From Lachnospiraceae bacterium (GTDB lineage: Bacteria > Bacillota > Clostridia > Lachnospirales > Lachnospiraceae), in assembly GCA_024691425.1 (NCBI GenBank), contig JAILNQ010000121.1:1-45301 (forward strand): 45,301 bases of DNA, given 5' to 3'. Below, piece by piece: positions 8,887 to 17,252 of the stretch (position 1 is its first letter; each line of letters starts with the position of its first letter). The notes under the pieces are model-generated. The model saw only the letters and a program-made list of their open reading frames with translations, was not told the origin of the DNA and ran no database searches. A program made the translations under genes and the position numbers.

Positions 8887-10053
8887 TCATCCGCGGCGGA
8901 GCTCTTCTATGAACAGAGCTATACGTTCCATAGCAATCTTCAGCTTTTCAAGTGAATATGCATATGAAATTCTCAAGAATCCCTCTCCGCTGTCACCGAA
9001 TGCCGTTCCCGGCACTACTGCGAGATTCTGCGCATCAAGAAGCGCAAAAGCGAACTCCTCGCTCGTCATCTTGAACTCTCTTATGTCCGGGAAAACATAG
9101 AATGCCCCGAAAGGCTCAAAGCACGGCAGTCCCATTTCCTTGAACGCGTTCATGAGGAACTTCCTTCTCTGATCGTATGAAGTCCTCATTTTCTTCACGT
9201 CCTCATCCCCGTTGCGCAGCGCTTCAACTGCAGCATACTGGCTAGTGGTCGGAGCGCACATGATAGCGAACTGATGTATCTTCGTCATCTGCTCGATAAT
9301 CTTTGCAGGACCTAACGCATATCCGAGTCTCCATCCGGTCATCGCATATGCCTTTGAAAATCCGTTGATGACGATCGTCCTTTCCTTCATGCCGGGGATA
9401 GATGCTATCGAAACATGATCCCCTTTATAGGAAAGTTCCGCATATATTTCATCGGAAAGCACGAAGATGTCTTTTTCGATGCATATCTTCGCGATCTCTA
9501 AAAGGTCTTCCTTTTCCATGATGGCTCCCGTAGGATTGTTCGGGAAAGGAAGAACAAGTATCTTCGTTCTGTCGGTAATGGCTTCCTCAAGCTCCTTAGC
9601 CGTAAGCCTGAAATCATCCTCATTTTTCAGTTCTATTATGACCGGCTTCGCTCCGGCGAGAATCGCGCACGGCTCGTATGAAACATAGCTCGGCTGCGGT
9701 ATTATCACCTCATCCATAGGGTCCACCATCGCGCGCAGTGCAATGTCTATCGCCTCTGAGCCTCCGACCGTAATGATCGTCTCAGATTTACGATCATATG
9801 ATATATTGAATCTTCTGCGGTAATATTCACATATTTCAGTCCGCAGCTCAATAAGTCCTGAATTGGAAGTGTAGAATGTCCTTCCCTTTTCAAGCGAATA
9901 GATGCCCTCATCCCTTATATGCCAGGGAGTATCAAAATCAGGCTCTCCGACGCCGAGCGAAATCGTATCCTTCCTTTCGCTTGCGATGTCGAAGAATTTC
10001 CTTATTCCTGAAGGCTTGATATTGACTATGGTCTTCGATAACGGATCTCTCAT
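8887..10053 (-). CDS. PLP-dependent class I/II aminotransferase
   Basis: The 388-aa enzyme belongs to fold type I, aspartate aminotransferase superfamily. Visible markers are VGEPDFDTP near the start, NNPTGA at 172-177, SDEIY at 200-204 and the PLP lysine K234 in GFSKAYAMTGWR. Such cytoplasmic enzymes move amino groups between amino acids and keto acids; the substrate is not obvious. Its ATG overlaps the stop of the upstream Lrp-type regulator (ATGA), so the regulator may sense an amino acid that the enzyme handles. This is inference from context. Confidence 0.9.
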   Translation of the reverse strand: MRDPLSKTIVNIKPSGIRKFFDIASERKDTISLGVGEPDFDTPWHIRDEGIYSLEKGRTFYTSNSGLIELRTEICEYYRRRFNISYDRKSETIITVGGSEAIDIALRAMVDPMDEVIIPQPSYVSYEPCAILAGAKPVIIELKNEDDFRLTAKELEEAITDRTKILVLPFPNNPTGAIMEKEDLLEIAKICIEKDIFVLSDEIYAELSYKGDHVSIASIPGMKERTIVINGFSKAYAMTGWRLGYALGPAKIIEQMTKIHQFAIMCAPTTSQYAAVEALRNGDEDVKKMRTSYDQRRKFLMNAFKEMGLPCFEPFGAFYVFPDIREFKMTSEEFAFALLDAQNLAVVPGTAFGDSGEGFLRISYAYSLEKLKIAMERIALFIEELRRG

Positions 10054-10532
10054 GGCGTCATGATCATCCTTTCATCCTCGTTCCTGGCCCCGAGCACCGT
10101 TCCATGATCTTTGTACTTGCGGAGCACGAAATGTGTCGTCGTGCTGATAACAGACTCAAGCGTTGACAGTTTCTGCGAAACGAATGTTGAAATTTCCTTA
10201 AGCGTCTTGCCCTCCATGAAAACAAGAAGGTCATAGCCGCCGCTTATAAGATACGTTGACTGAACTTCCGGATATTTGTAAATACGCTCGGCGATCTCGT
10301 CGAACCCTTTTCCTCGCTGAGGAGTGACACGTACCTCGATGAGCGCATGTATTCTTTCCTCCGTGACTTTATCCCAGTCAATAAGAGTATGATATCCGCA
10401 AATAATGCCTTCACTCTCCATGGCGGCAAGCTCGTTCGCAACGTCTATCTCCGACATTCCGAGGCAGACGGCAACCTCCTTAAGATCCACCCTGCTGTTT
10501 TTTTCAATGAAGTTCAGTATCTCTTCTCTCAT
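10050..10532 (-). CDS. Lrp/AsnC family transcriptional regulator
   Basis: The 160-aa protein has an N-terminal helix-turn-helix (about 3-50, with SRVDLKEVAVCLGMSE) and a C-terminal RAM/AsnC ligand-binding domain (about 65-145). It should bind DNA as an oligomer whose activity changes with a bound amino acid. The start has a clear AAGGAAGGG ribosome binding site. It is coupled by a 4-bp overlap to the aminotransferase gene and follows the AIR-synthase-like gene after 23 bp, so all three are probably co-transcribed. Confidence 0.9.
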   Translation of the reverse strand: MREEILNFIEKNSRVDLKEVAVCLGMSEIDVANELAAMESEGIICGYHTLIDWDKVTEERIHALIEVRVTPQRGKGFDEIAERIYKYPEVQSTYLISGGYDLLVFMEGKTLKEISTFVSQKLSTLESVISTTTHFVLRKYKDHGTVLGARNEDERMIMTP

Positions 10533-10555
10533 TTTATGTCCCTTCCTTAATTAAT

Positions 10556-11551
10556 TCATCCCTTGTCATATATCCTGTATAATTCATCTGACTTCGGGGG
10601 CTCGAGAAATCTCTTCTCGTCTCCGCTCAGCACTACCCGGTCATTGCCCTCGGTGACTTTTCCGATGACGGCCGCATTTATACCGGCATTCTTGAGGTTC
10701 CTGACTACATCATATCCGTTCGGTGCGGTTATCAGCATCGAACCGCTCGATATGAGTCCGTAAGGATTAAGCCCGAACTCTTCGCATATTTCCACGGTTT
10801 CCTGTCGCACCGGAATGTCGAGAAGGTTTATCTCCAGTCCCGTCCTGCTGCTTTCCGCCACTTCCCAGAGCGCACCGAATATTCCGCCTTCGGTAATGTC
10901 ATGCATCGCCGATACTCCGGCCGATACGGCAGCTCTTGCATCCTCGACGACCGATAGATACTCCGAAAATCCCTCTGCTGTCTCTATGAATGCGGGCGGG
11001 AACCGCTTCATGAGCTGTTCCTTCTTTTCCTTTGCGATGATGCTCGTGCCTTCAAGCCCGATCCACTTCGTAACGACCACGTCATCCCCGGGACGTGCTC
11101 CCGATGTAGTGATGAGCCTGTCTTTTTTGACCTTGCCTATGCCTGTTGCAGTGATTATCGGCTGATTAACGGCAGCAGTAACTTCAGTATGGCCGCCGAC
11201 CGTCTGTATGTTGAGCTTCGAGCATACTTCCTCGGCCTGCTGCATCATCTGCTTGAGCTCTTCCTCTTCTGTTCCTTCAGGAAGAAGGACCGAAAGCATG
11301 ATGCCGATCACTTCGGCTCCTGATGATGCAATGTCGTTTGCCGTGACATGAACCGATAATGCACCGATGTCATGGCTTGTTCCGGTGATCGGATCAGTTG
11401 AGGTCACGAAAACCTCATCTTCCGCAAGCTCAATGGCGGCACAGTCCTCGCCGACTCCGGCTCCGATCAGTATCTCGTCACGTTTGGTCTTTATCTGTTT
11501 TATTATCGATCTTTTCAGTACACTTTCAGGTACTTTGCCTACTTTTAGCAT
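10556..11551 (-). CDS. AIR synthase/HypE-related protein
   Basis: The protein (331 aa) has the two-domain fold of the PurM/HypE/SelD superfamily: an N-terminal ATP-binding half with VGEDCAAIEL and SVHVTANDIASSGA, then TVGGHTEVT, and a C-terminal half with VVEDARAAV and MHDITEGGIFGALWE. It is closest to the stand-alone HypE-like group found in clostridia outside hydrogenase operons. No hyp or hydrogenase genes are nearby, so a role in hydrogenase maturation is not supported and the real reaction is unknown. It lies 22 bp after the VanW gene and 23 bp before the Lrp regulator gene. Confidence 0.82.
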   Translation of the reverse strand: MLKVGKVPESVLKRSIIKQIKTKRDEILIGAGVGEDCAAIELAEDEVFVTSTDPITGTSHDIGALSVHVTANDIASSGAEVIGIMLSVLLPEGTEEEELKQMMQQAEEVCSKLNIQTVGGHTEVTAAVNQPIITATGIGKVKKDRLITTSGARPGDDVVVTKWIGLEGTSIIAKEKKEQLMKRFPPAFIETAEGFSEYLSVVEDARAAVSAGVSAMHDITEGGIFGALWEVAESSRTGLEINLLDIPVRQETVEICEEFGLNPYGLISSGSMLITAPNGYDVVRNLKNAGINAAVIGKVTEGNDRVVLSGDEKRFLEPPKSDELYRIYDKG

Positions 11552-11573
11552 GACTGTCTCCGGTCAGTATCGG

Positions 11574-13262
11574 TCATTCATCGTCGTCGCTATCGTCGCT
11601 GTTATCGCTTTCGCTGTATTCTTCCACCGGCGTGAATGCGGCTGCCGCCGCTTCTGCCGCTGCTGCCGCTTCCGCCGCCGCAGTCAGTTCTCCTATCGTA
11701 GCTTTGACAGCATCTATGCTTCCAGTTGCCATAGCGGACCGGAGCATTTCAAGTGCGACCGGGTTATCCGTTGCCGTACCGACAGTCGCCGTTTTCGGCG
11801 TAGGCTGATAAGTGCTCTTGTTGACCTCTGTCCTTTCCGTTTCTTTTCCGTCAACCGTAACTACTTTCCAGAGTTTTCCGACGTATCCCGTATGCGCGGA
11901 CTGCGTCGAAATGGAACCGAAAGGAGCTCCTGGATCTGCAACGATCTTCTCGCCTTCGGGAACAGTTTCGGAAATCTTTTCGCTCACATATGACACCTTT
12001 CGGTTATCAGGTCTTGTTTCAACTCCGAATATGTTGAAAACGACCTCCTTGTCACTTGTCGTATATCCTTCAATATAAATAGGATAATCCGAACTGTTCG
12101 TGAATTTGAAGTCCTTGCTCGTTCCGGATATAGCGGCATCACTCGACAGATCAACGTATGAAACTATCATTGAATGGTTATGCCTCTCATCTACCTGGAG
12201 TTCCGCACGCAGAACCGCATTATACAATGTGGAGCTTACCTGGCATATACCGCCGCCGAGGCTCTCAACGACCATGCCATTGAGATAAGAACCGGCAAGA
12301 TAGTATCCGTTTTCTTCCGTGAACGGGCTTACTGTCTCATACATCGAGAATTTTTCACCGGGCATGAGAACCGTACCGTCAACCAGTCTCGTACCGTTCG
12401 CAACATTGCCGGATCTGTCCTTTCCTGAGCTGCTGAAGCTCGTTCTGAAGCTTCCGATCAGATCCTTGATCTTTTCGAGATCCTCAACCGTAGCTTTCGG
12501 GGCATCCTCAACAACTACCATGTCCACCGTCATGTCTGACCCGCTGAAATTATCAAGGCTCGACATTATACGTGAAACCGATGCGTTCACATCGATCTTT
12601 TCGCCCTTTTTACCTTCCGATATGATGAACGCCCCATCGGATCTTTTGATGGACGCATCTTTTCCTTCGACGTTGTAAAGACTTCCCTGTTCATTGATGA
12701 TGGACATCACCTTGTCCTTATCGAACTCGAGACGCAGAGGATAGACCTTCTTCTCATGCTGGATATCTTTGCGCTGCTTATATCTCTCAACAATGTTCCC
12801 GCTTCTACCGAGATACAGTGCATCCGCGATCATATTTGTGTCATCCCATGTCATTCCGAGCTCCTTTGCCGTAACCTTCACGCTGTTCTCACCTATCGAA
12901 TTCAGCGTGATTACTGCATCGGACATCGAGTTGGCCTTATCCTTTATCAGCTTTACAGCCTCATCATACGTCTTGCCTGACAGGTTTATGTCATCAACAT
13001 ATATCCCGTTCATGATCGTGCCGGAAAGATCGCGCTCGATGATAGGCTCTATTTCCATATTGAAAGAAGCCCCTGTAACTTCATCCGCCGAACTGCTGCG
13101 GATCGTTTCAATGGCCTCTCTTGTAAGTCCAGTAGCACCCGCAAGAACATCATCGCCTGAAAATGCCATGCAGGGACTTATCGCCGACATCGAAATAACT
13201 GCCGTCAACGCAAGAACTGATGCTTTTTTTGTGAAAAGACTGCGCTTCATCTTATTTGACAC
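11574..13262 (-). CDS. Secreted VanW family protein
   Basis: The 562-aa product begins with a signal peptide (hydrophobic KASVLALTAVISMSAIS, then an AxA-like site before FSGDD). A peptidoglycan-binding-4-like repeat region (about 60-270) precedes a VanW domain (about 275-420, with the typical GNVANGTRLVDGTVLMPGE and GGGICQVSSTLYNA stretches). The C-terminus is alanine-rich and then acidic (SDNSDDSDDDE). VanW proteins are cell-wall associated with unproven function. The open frame begins with GTG at 13262; an ATG four codons later at 13250 is an equally possible start. The gene follows the small membrane peptide gene by 15 bp. Confidence 0.87.
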   Translation of the reverse strand: MSNKMKRSLFTKKASVLALTAVISMSAISPCMAFSGDDVLAGATGLTREAIETIRSSSADEVTGASFNMEIEPIIERDLSGTIMNGIYVDDINLSGKTYDEAVKLIKDKANSMSDAVITLNSIGENSVKVTAKELGMTWDDTNMIADALYLGRSGNIVERYKQRKDIQHEKKVYPLRLEFDKDKVMSIINEQGSLYNVEGKDASIKRSDGAFIISEGKKGEKIDVNASVSRIMSSLDNFSGSDMTVDMVVVEDAPKATVEDLEKIKDLIGSFRTSFSSSGKDRSGNVANGTRLVDGTVLMPGEKFSMYETVSPFTEENGYYLAGSYLNGMVVESLGGGICQVSSTLYNAVLRAELQVDERHNHSMIVSYVDLSSDAAISGTSKDFKFTNSSDYPIYIEGYTTSDKEVVFNIFGVETRPDNRKVSYVSEKISETVPEGEKIVADPGAPFGSISTQSAHTGYVGKLWKVVTVDGKETERTEVNKSTYQPTPKTATVGTATDNPVALEMLRSAMATGSIDAVKATIGELTAAAEAAAAAEAAAAAFTPVEEYSESDNSDDSDDDE

Positions 13263-13277
13263 ACCCAGGTTATTTGT

Positions 13278-13385
13278 TTATGATACAATGTAAACGATCG
13301 ATGGTATGACCATGGCAAGGACAAGTATCACGATGATCACTGCGGATACTGCCCGTTTTGTTTTTTTGTTATGGAAATTCATCAT
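13278..13385 (-). CDS. Small single-pass membrane peptide, 35 aa
   Basis: An ORF from ATG at 13385 encodes a basic N-terminus (NFHNKKTKRA), one hydrophobic helix (VSAVIIVILVLAMVIPSIVYIV) and nothing more. A strong GAGGAAA ribosome binding site sits at the correct distance. It lies between a well-formed minus-strand promoter and the VanW gene, so it is the first gene of that operon. I do not know its function. A small membrane peptide ahead of a cell-wall protein suggests a role in envelope assembly or an mRNA leader role, but this is guesswork. Confidence 0.75.
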   Translation of the reverse strand: MMNFHNKKTKRAVSAVIIVILVLAMVIPSIVYIVS

Positions 13386-13432
13386 TTTTTATTTCCTCGC
13401 CAGAACATCATTCAAAAGATTATTAATAGGTA

Positions 13433-13461
13433 ATTATATATGATATCTCCACTGTTTACAA
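13433..13461 (-). promoter_or_regulatory. Promoter of the small peptide-VanW operon
   Basis: TTGTAA (13456-13461) and a perfect TATAAT (13433-13438) are separated by 17 bp on the minus strand. Transcription would start near 13426, leaving about 40 bases of leader before the ATG at 13385. The promoter overlaps the first codons of the divergent gene at 13440. Confidence 0.75.
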
Positions 13462-14174
13462 CTATTGTCATAGTTGCCGGATTCATATTCATTTTCATGA
13501 GATACACTTCTTCGAAGCCTGACAGCGGCATGAAGCAGTTCCTCGCTAGAGAACGCCGTGCAAACAACACTTTGAGGCAGCCGCTTGATGACCTTGCTTT
13601 CGTGAAGGTCCCCCTCGAGTCGGTTCCTGCTCCCGATCCAGCCGTAAACGAAAAGTGCGCTTCCCTTATCGGAGAGCTGAAACAGCTGTCTGACAAAAAG
13701 ATCGTCAATCTGACCGGCATCTCCAACACCGATCTGAAGCTTACTTACGGAGCACCTAATCTTCCGATACTCAGTGAGTATGACCAGAACTTCACGAACC
13801 TCTGCCAGATCCTGTACAACCTCGGAATGGAATATAAGAACGCCGGCTTTCCGGATGAAGCGATCGCTGCACTGAACGCCGGCATAAATGTCGGTACCGA
13901 TCTTTCAAGGAATTACATCGATCTTGCCGAAATGTATGCCGAAAAAGGTCTGTTCGTTGAAATACAACGCCTCATAAACTGCGCCGGCAACATCCGTTCC
14001 ATAACGAAGAATTCCACCATTCGCAAGCTTCAGGAAATTCTTGATTCGCACACGAGCACCGTGATCAATCTTTCCGACGGCGAGGAGGTTTCCGGTAATC
14101 CCGGCAATATTTTACCAGAGGACATTCTTGACATTTTGGAGACTGTGCCTTACACGTCTGACGGCCAAAACTGA
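13440..14174 (+). CDS. Membrane-anchored TPR-like hypothetical protein
   Basis: The 244-aa protein has an N-terminal anchor (ISPLFTTIVIVAGFIFIFM) and a soluble region whose middle (about 120-190) contains TPR-like helix pairs, for example LCQILYNLGMEYKNAGFPDEA followed by DLAEMYAEKGL. A role in protein-protein contact at the membrane is likely. No enzyme motif is seen. The start is weakly supported, with only a short AGG element upstream. The last 110 bp overlap the end of the nth gene on the other strand, and both reading frames look genuine there. Confidence 0.75.
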   Translation: MISPLFTTIVIVAGFIFIFMRYTSSKPDSGMKQFLARERRANNTLRQPLDDLAFVKVPLESVPAPDPAVNEKCASLIGELKQLSDKKIVNLTGISNTDLKLTYGAPNLPILSEYDQNFTNLCQILYNLGMEYKNAGFPDEAIAALNAGINVGTDLSRNYIDLAEMYAEKGLFVEIQRLINCAGNIRSITKNSTIRKLQEILDSHTSTVINLSDGEEVSGNPGNILPEDILDILETVPYTSDGQN

Positions 14175-14715
14175 TCAGCCATAGATTTATCAGTATCCAG
14201 TATTCCTTCGGCACTGCCGCCATAAGGTCATATTCTATCTTTTCGGGATCATCATTCTCGGTGAGCTTCAGCCTTTTCGAAATCCTCTTTACATGAGTAT
14301 CAACCACGATACTCTCGATCCCGTATATATTTCCCCTGATAACATTCGCGGTTTTGCGCCCCACTCCAGGAAGCCGCGTCAGCTCATCGATATCTGAGGG
14401 CACCTTGCCATCATAGTCGGACAGGATTTTCTGAGCGCATGCGATGATGTTCTTTGCTTTGTTATGATAGAATCCCGCCTGTCTTATGTCCTGTTCCATT
14501 TCTGAAAGATCGGCGGCGGCATAATCTTCTATCGACGTGTATTTCTTGAACAGGTCTGCAGTGATGATATTCACTCTTTCATCGGTGCACTGCGCGCTCA
14601 GTATAGTCGCGACAAGCAGCTCCCACGCATTCTGATGGTTCAGATAGCACTTTATGTCGTCAGGATACATCTTCTGGAAAATGCCGATGATCTCAAGAGT
14701 TCTTTTTGATGCCAT
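14065..14715 (-). CDS. nth: Endonuclease III (DNA glycosylase/AP lyase)
   Basis: The complete 216-aa Nth removes oxidised pyrimidines and nicks abasic sites during base excision repair. The helix-hairpin-helix LPGVGRKTANV holds catalytic K121, and D139 lies in VVDTHVKR. The [4Fe-4S] cluster ligands are C188, C195, C198 and C204 with the family spacing C-x6-C-x2-C-x5-C. A basic tail (RKPPRRRKD) ends the protein. It follows the DUF5662 gene with a one-base gap. The segment encoding residues about 181-216, including the cluster, is antisense to the end of the gene at 13440. Confidence 0.95.
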   Translation of the reverse strand: MASKRTLEIIGIFQKMYPDDIKCYLNHQNAWELLVATILSAQCTDERVNIITADLFKKYTSIEDYAAADLSEMEQDIRQAGFYHNKAKNIIACAQKILSDYDGKVPSDIDELTRLPGVGRKTANVIRGNIYGIESIVVDTHVKRISKRLKLTENDDPEKIEYDLMAAVPKEYWILINLWLISFGRQTCKAQSPKCQECPLVKYCRDYRKPPRRRKD

Positions 14716-14716
14716 A

Positions 14717-15316
14717 TCATTTCTTTCTGCGGTTGTGCAGGTATTCCGCGATCCTTGCTCCGGGATGATGCTTTAAGATCACATTCCTTATATAGCTCTC
14801 TGTAACCTCAGGCCCGTTGCTCGCAAGCATTTTCAGGAGCTTTTCGAGCTCGGCTCTTGTATGCTCTTCAATGAGCTCCGTGTAATTCCCTTTTCTGTAA
14901 TACTTAAGAGGCATATCGCATGTATAATTCCCCTTATTGTATATGGCTGATGCCGAAACTCTGTCCACATACATCTCAACCAGATATTTCTTCGGCATTC
15001 TGGCAGGAACTATAACATGCTCTTCCCTGCCGTCTCTTCCGGCTTTGTAATCCGTCCAGTATTCGTAGTGGTGTTTGTTGCGTCCTTTGTGATGAATCCA
15101 GGCTTCAGAATAGCCTTTTGCTTCACGTTCCGCATTGTTCGGGCTTCTGTATCCCTGATAATACTTTGCGCCTACAAAAAATTCGGTGGGGCTGTACTTG
15201 CTGAGATCATGCGTCAGTCCCTGAAAATATAGCCCAACGCGGAAACATCCCTGTCTCACCATTCTCCTGTGTTCATTCACTGTCCTTAAATGTTTCAGAA
15301 GTTTAAGCATCTTCAC
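14717..15316 (-). CDS. DUF5662 family protein
   Basis: The 199-aa protein matches my memory of the DUF5662 family: an early LTHDLSKYSPTEF motif, FVGAKYYQGY, then AWIHHKGRNKHHYEYW, with conserved His and Asp residues that could bind a metal. Its function is unknown. The gene start overlaps the end of the Na/Pi symporter gene by 14 bp, and nth follows at once, so the three are probably one transcript. No signal peptide or membrane segment is seen, so it is likely cytoplasmic. Confidence 0.8.
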   Translation of the reverse strand: MKMLKLLKHLRTVNEHRRMVRQGCFRVGLYFQGLTHDLSKYSPTEFFVGAKYYQGYRSPNNAEREAKGYSEAWIHHKGRNKHHYEYWTDYKAGRDGREEHVIVPARMPKKYLVEMYVDRVSASAIYNKGNYTCDMPLKYYRKGNYTELIEEHTRAELEKLLKMLASNGPEVTESYIRNVILKHHPGARIAEYLHNRRKK

Positions 15317-17123
15317 TCTCCGTATCTTTGTCTATCTCGGACAGTCTGTCATAGTATTCCTTGTGAACCTTTTCGTACTCCCGGTTATATTCCTCGTTCG
15401 TTCCCTGATGTATCGAGGCAGTATATGAATGCCTGCGGTTGTCAACTTCTGAGCTGACTCTTGCTATCGTGGCGATACCGATATTAGAACAGGTCTTTCC
15501 TATCCTCTCCACATTTGCGAGAATATCCGAGAAAATAACGCCTGCCCTTACCGTGCACATTCCCTCACGAAGCCGGAGAAGATGATTGTCATGAAGCGTC
15601 GCCGCCAGATCCTGGAGTACGCTCACGCACGGTTCTATATGGTATGCCGCACTAACATCCCTTTTCTCAAAAGCCCTTGAAGAATACTCGAGTATCTCCT
15701 CGACAAGCTTTCTGGTCAGTTCCACCTCACCCATCGCCGTCGGCGAAAATACGATCCCCTCCTCATGAAGCGTAGTGGCCGCATCCGCCATCTTGTCAGC
15801 ATAGTCTCCGAGATGCTCGAATTCCGAAACAAGCTTATGGTACTGTTTAAGTATTCTTAAATGCATATCTTCGCTGACATACGGAGCGAGCTGAACAAGG
15901 TACTTATCCACCCGGTCGGTCAGATAGTCTATATTCTCTTCTTCATCATGTATTTCCGCTATCCCGTCATTATCATATGTACGGATCACCGAAAATGCTT
16001 TTTCTATGTTTTCCCTGGCAGCATTGAACATTATCGTCAGCACATCATAGCAGCCACCGAAAGCGATAGCCGGTGTTCTGAAGAACACAGGGTTGAGGGC
16101 CGTGACTTTATCAGCATATTTGCCGGCTGCGACAGGATCATCTTTAATGATCTTATCCGCGCAGTTTTTGATAAGCTTACTCACAGGAAGGAGCACGAGG
16201 GCACACGCAAGGTTGAATATACTGTTGGCATTGGCGATATCGCCGGATCGCATCATCTTGTTCCAGAGTCCGTCTATGATGCCGATGTGATAAAGAGCTG
16301 TCACGACCACAAGTACAAGGACCGTTTTGGCTATGTTATAAAGGATGTTTATCATACCGACCCTTTTCGACTCAGCCTTAGCCCCTATCGAGCAGACGAT
16401 ACCGGTCGTAACGCAGTCACCGAGATATACACCTACAATAACGACATATACAACCTTGAACGGAATGTTCCCGGCCTGTGAAAAAGCCTGCAGCATACCT
16501 ATAGTCGCCGACGAGCTCTGCAGTATGAATGCTATGGATGCACCGGTCAGATATCCGATGACGGGATTGTTGCCCATATTCTCAAACAGGCGGTCCACCA
16601 TTCCGCTTCCGGAAAATGCCGTTACTGCACTGGTCATGTTCATGAGTCCGGTAAAAAGTATTCCGAAGCCGATAGCAATATTGCCTATATTGTCGGCTCT
16701 TTTGAACTTGAATCCCATGATAAGGATTATTCCTATGATGAGTGCGAGAGGTGCGAGTGTGGACGGCTGAAAGAACTGCAGAAAAGATCCGCTTTCCGCA
16801 TTCAGATCGAGGAGCCTGATTATCTGACCCGTGATCGTGGTACCTACATTTGCACCGATTATGATGCCGAGCGATTGGTCAAGAGAAAGGATGCCTGCTG
16901 CCACAAGACCCGACGTTATGACTATCGTTGCAGTTGAAGACTGGATTATGGCGGTTATCACCATTCCGAGAAAGAACGCTTTTACAGGATTGTCCGTGAC
17001 CTTTCCGATCACGATCTTCAGTGTTCCGGACGAGCTTTCCTTAAGGTTGTTGCCCATGAGCTTCATTCCGTAAAGGAACAGTGCCAGTCCTCCGAGCAGA
17101 GAAATGATGCTGAAAATATACAT
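15303..17123 (-). CDS. Na+/phosphate cotransporter family protein with PhoU-like domain
   Basis: The 606-aa protein has the inverted repeat of NptA/PNaS symporters: QSSTATIVITSGLV with GANVGTTITGQ in the first half and LQSSSATIGMLQAF in the second, within about eight to nine membrane segments (residues 1-320). A cytoplasmic PhoU-like helical region follows (about 350-560), containing the EHLGDYADKM signature. It probably imports phosphate with sodium, though some relatives carry other anions. A GAGGG ribosome binding site precedes the ATG. It has its own extended -10 promoter. Confidence 0.9.
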   Translation of the reverse strand: MYIFSIISLLGGLALFLYGMKLMGNNLKESSSGTLKIVIGKVTDNPVKAFFLGMVITAIIQSSTATIVITSGLVAAGILSLDQSLGIIIGANVGTTITGQIIRLLDLNAESGSFLQFFQPSTLAPLALIIGIILIMGFKFKRADNIGNIAIGFGILFTGLMNMTSAVTAFSGSGMVDRLFENMGNNPVIGYLTGASIAFILQSSSATIGMLQAFSQAGNIPFKVVYVVIVGVYLGDCVTTGIVCSIGAKAESKRVGMINILYNIAKTVLVLVVVTALYHIGIIDGLWNKMMRSGDIANANSIFNLACALVLLPVSKLIKNCADKIIKDDPVAAGKYADKVTALNPVFFRTPAIAFGGCYDVLTIMFNAARENIEKAFSVIRTYDNDGIAEIHDEEENIDYLTDRVDKYLVQLAPYVSEDMHLRILKQYHKLVSEFEHLGDYADKMADAATTLHEEGIVFSPTAMGEVELTRKLVEEILEYSSRAFEKRDVSAAYHIEPCVSVLQDLAATLHDNHLLRLREGMCTVRAGVIFSDILANVERIGKTCSNIGIATIARVSSEVDNRRHSYTASIHQGTNEEYNREYEKVHKEYYDRLSEIDKDTESEDA

Positions 17124-17157
17124 TGTTTATACCCTCATAAACTGTCAGTTCGCTTTA

Positions 17158-17166
17158 AGTATAGCA
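17158..17166 (-). promoter_or_regulatory. Extended -10 promoter of the Na/Pi symporter gene
   Basis: TGCTATACT on the minus strand (TATACT at 17158-17163) forms an extended -10 element about 35 bp before the start codon at 17123. The -35 region is poor. The rest of the 129-bp gap after the YfhO gene holds T- and A-rich sequence and a short imperfect hairpin near 17227-17241 without a clear T-run. Confidence 0.5.
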
Positions 17167-17252
17167 AAATTGGCGGGATATAGAATGCTTTTTAATATTT
17201 TTGGCCTTTTCAACAATTTTCCCCCCGGAACACGCGTTTCCTTCGGCATTTT

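Noticed and set aside
10556-11551. Hydrogenase maturation HypE or selenophosphate synthase
   Set aside because: No hyp, hydrogenase or selenium genes are nearby, and no active-site Cys/Sec motif or C-terminal HypE PRIC tail is present.
11574-11700. Simple-sequence repeat as a mobile or phase-variable element in the VanW tail
   Set aside because: The bases are mixed GCx codons for alanine rather than a pure nucleotide repeat, so it is a low-complexity protein tail.
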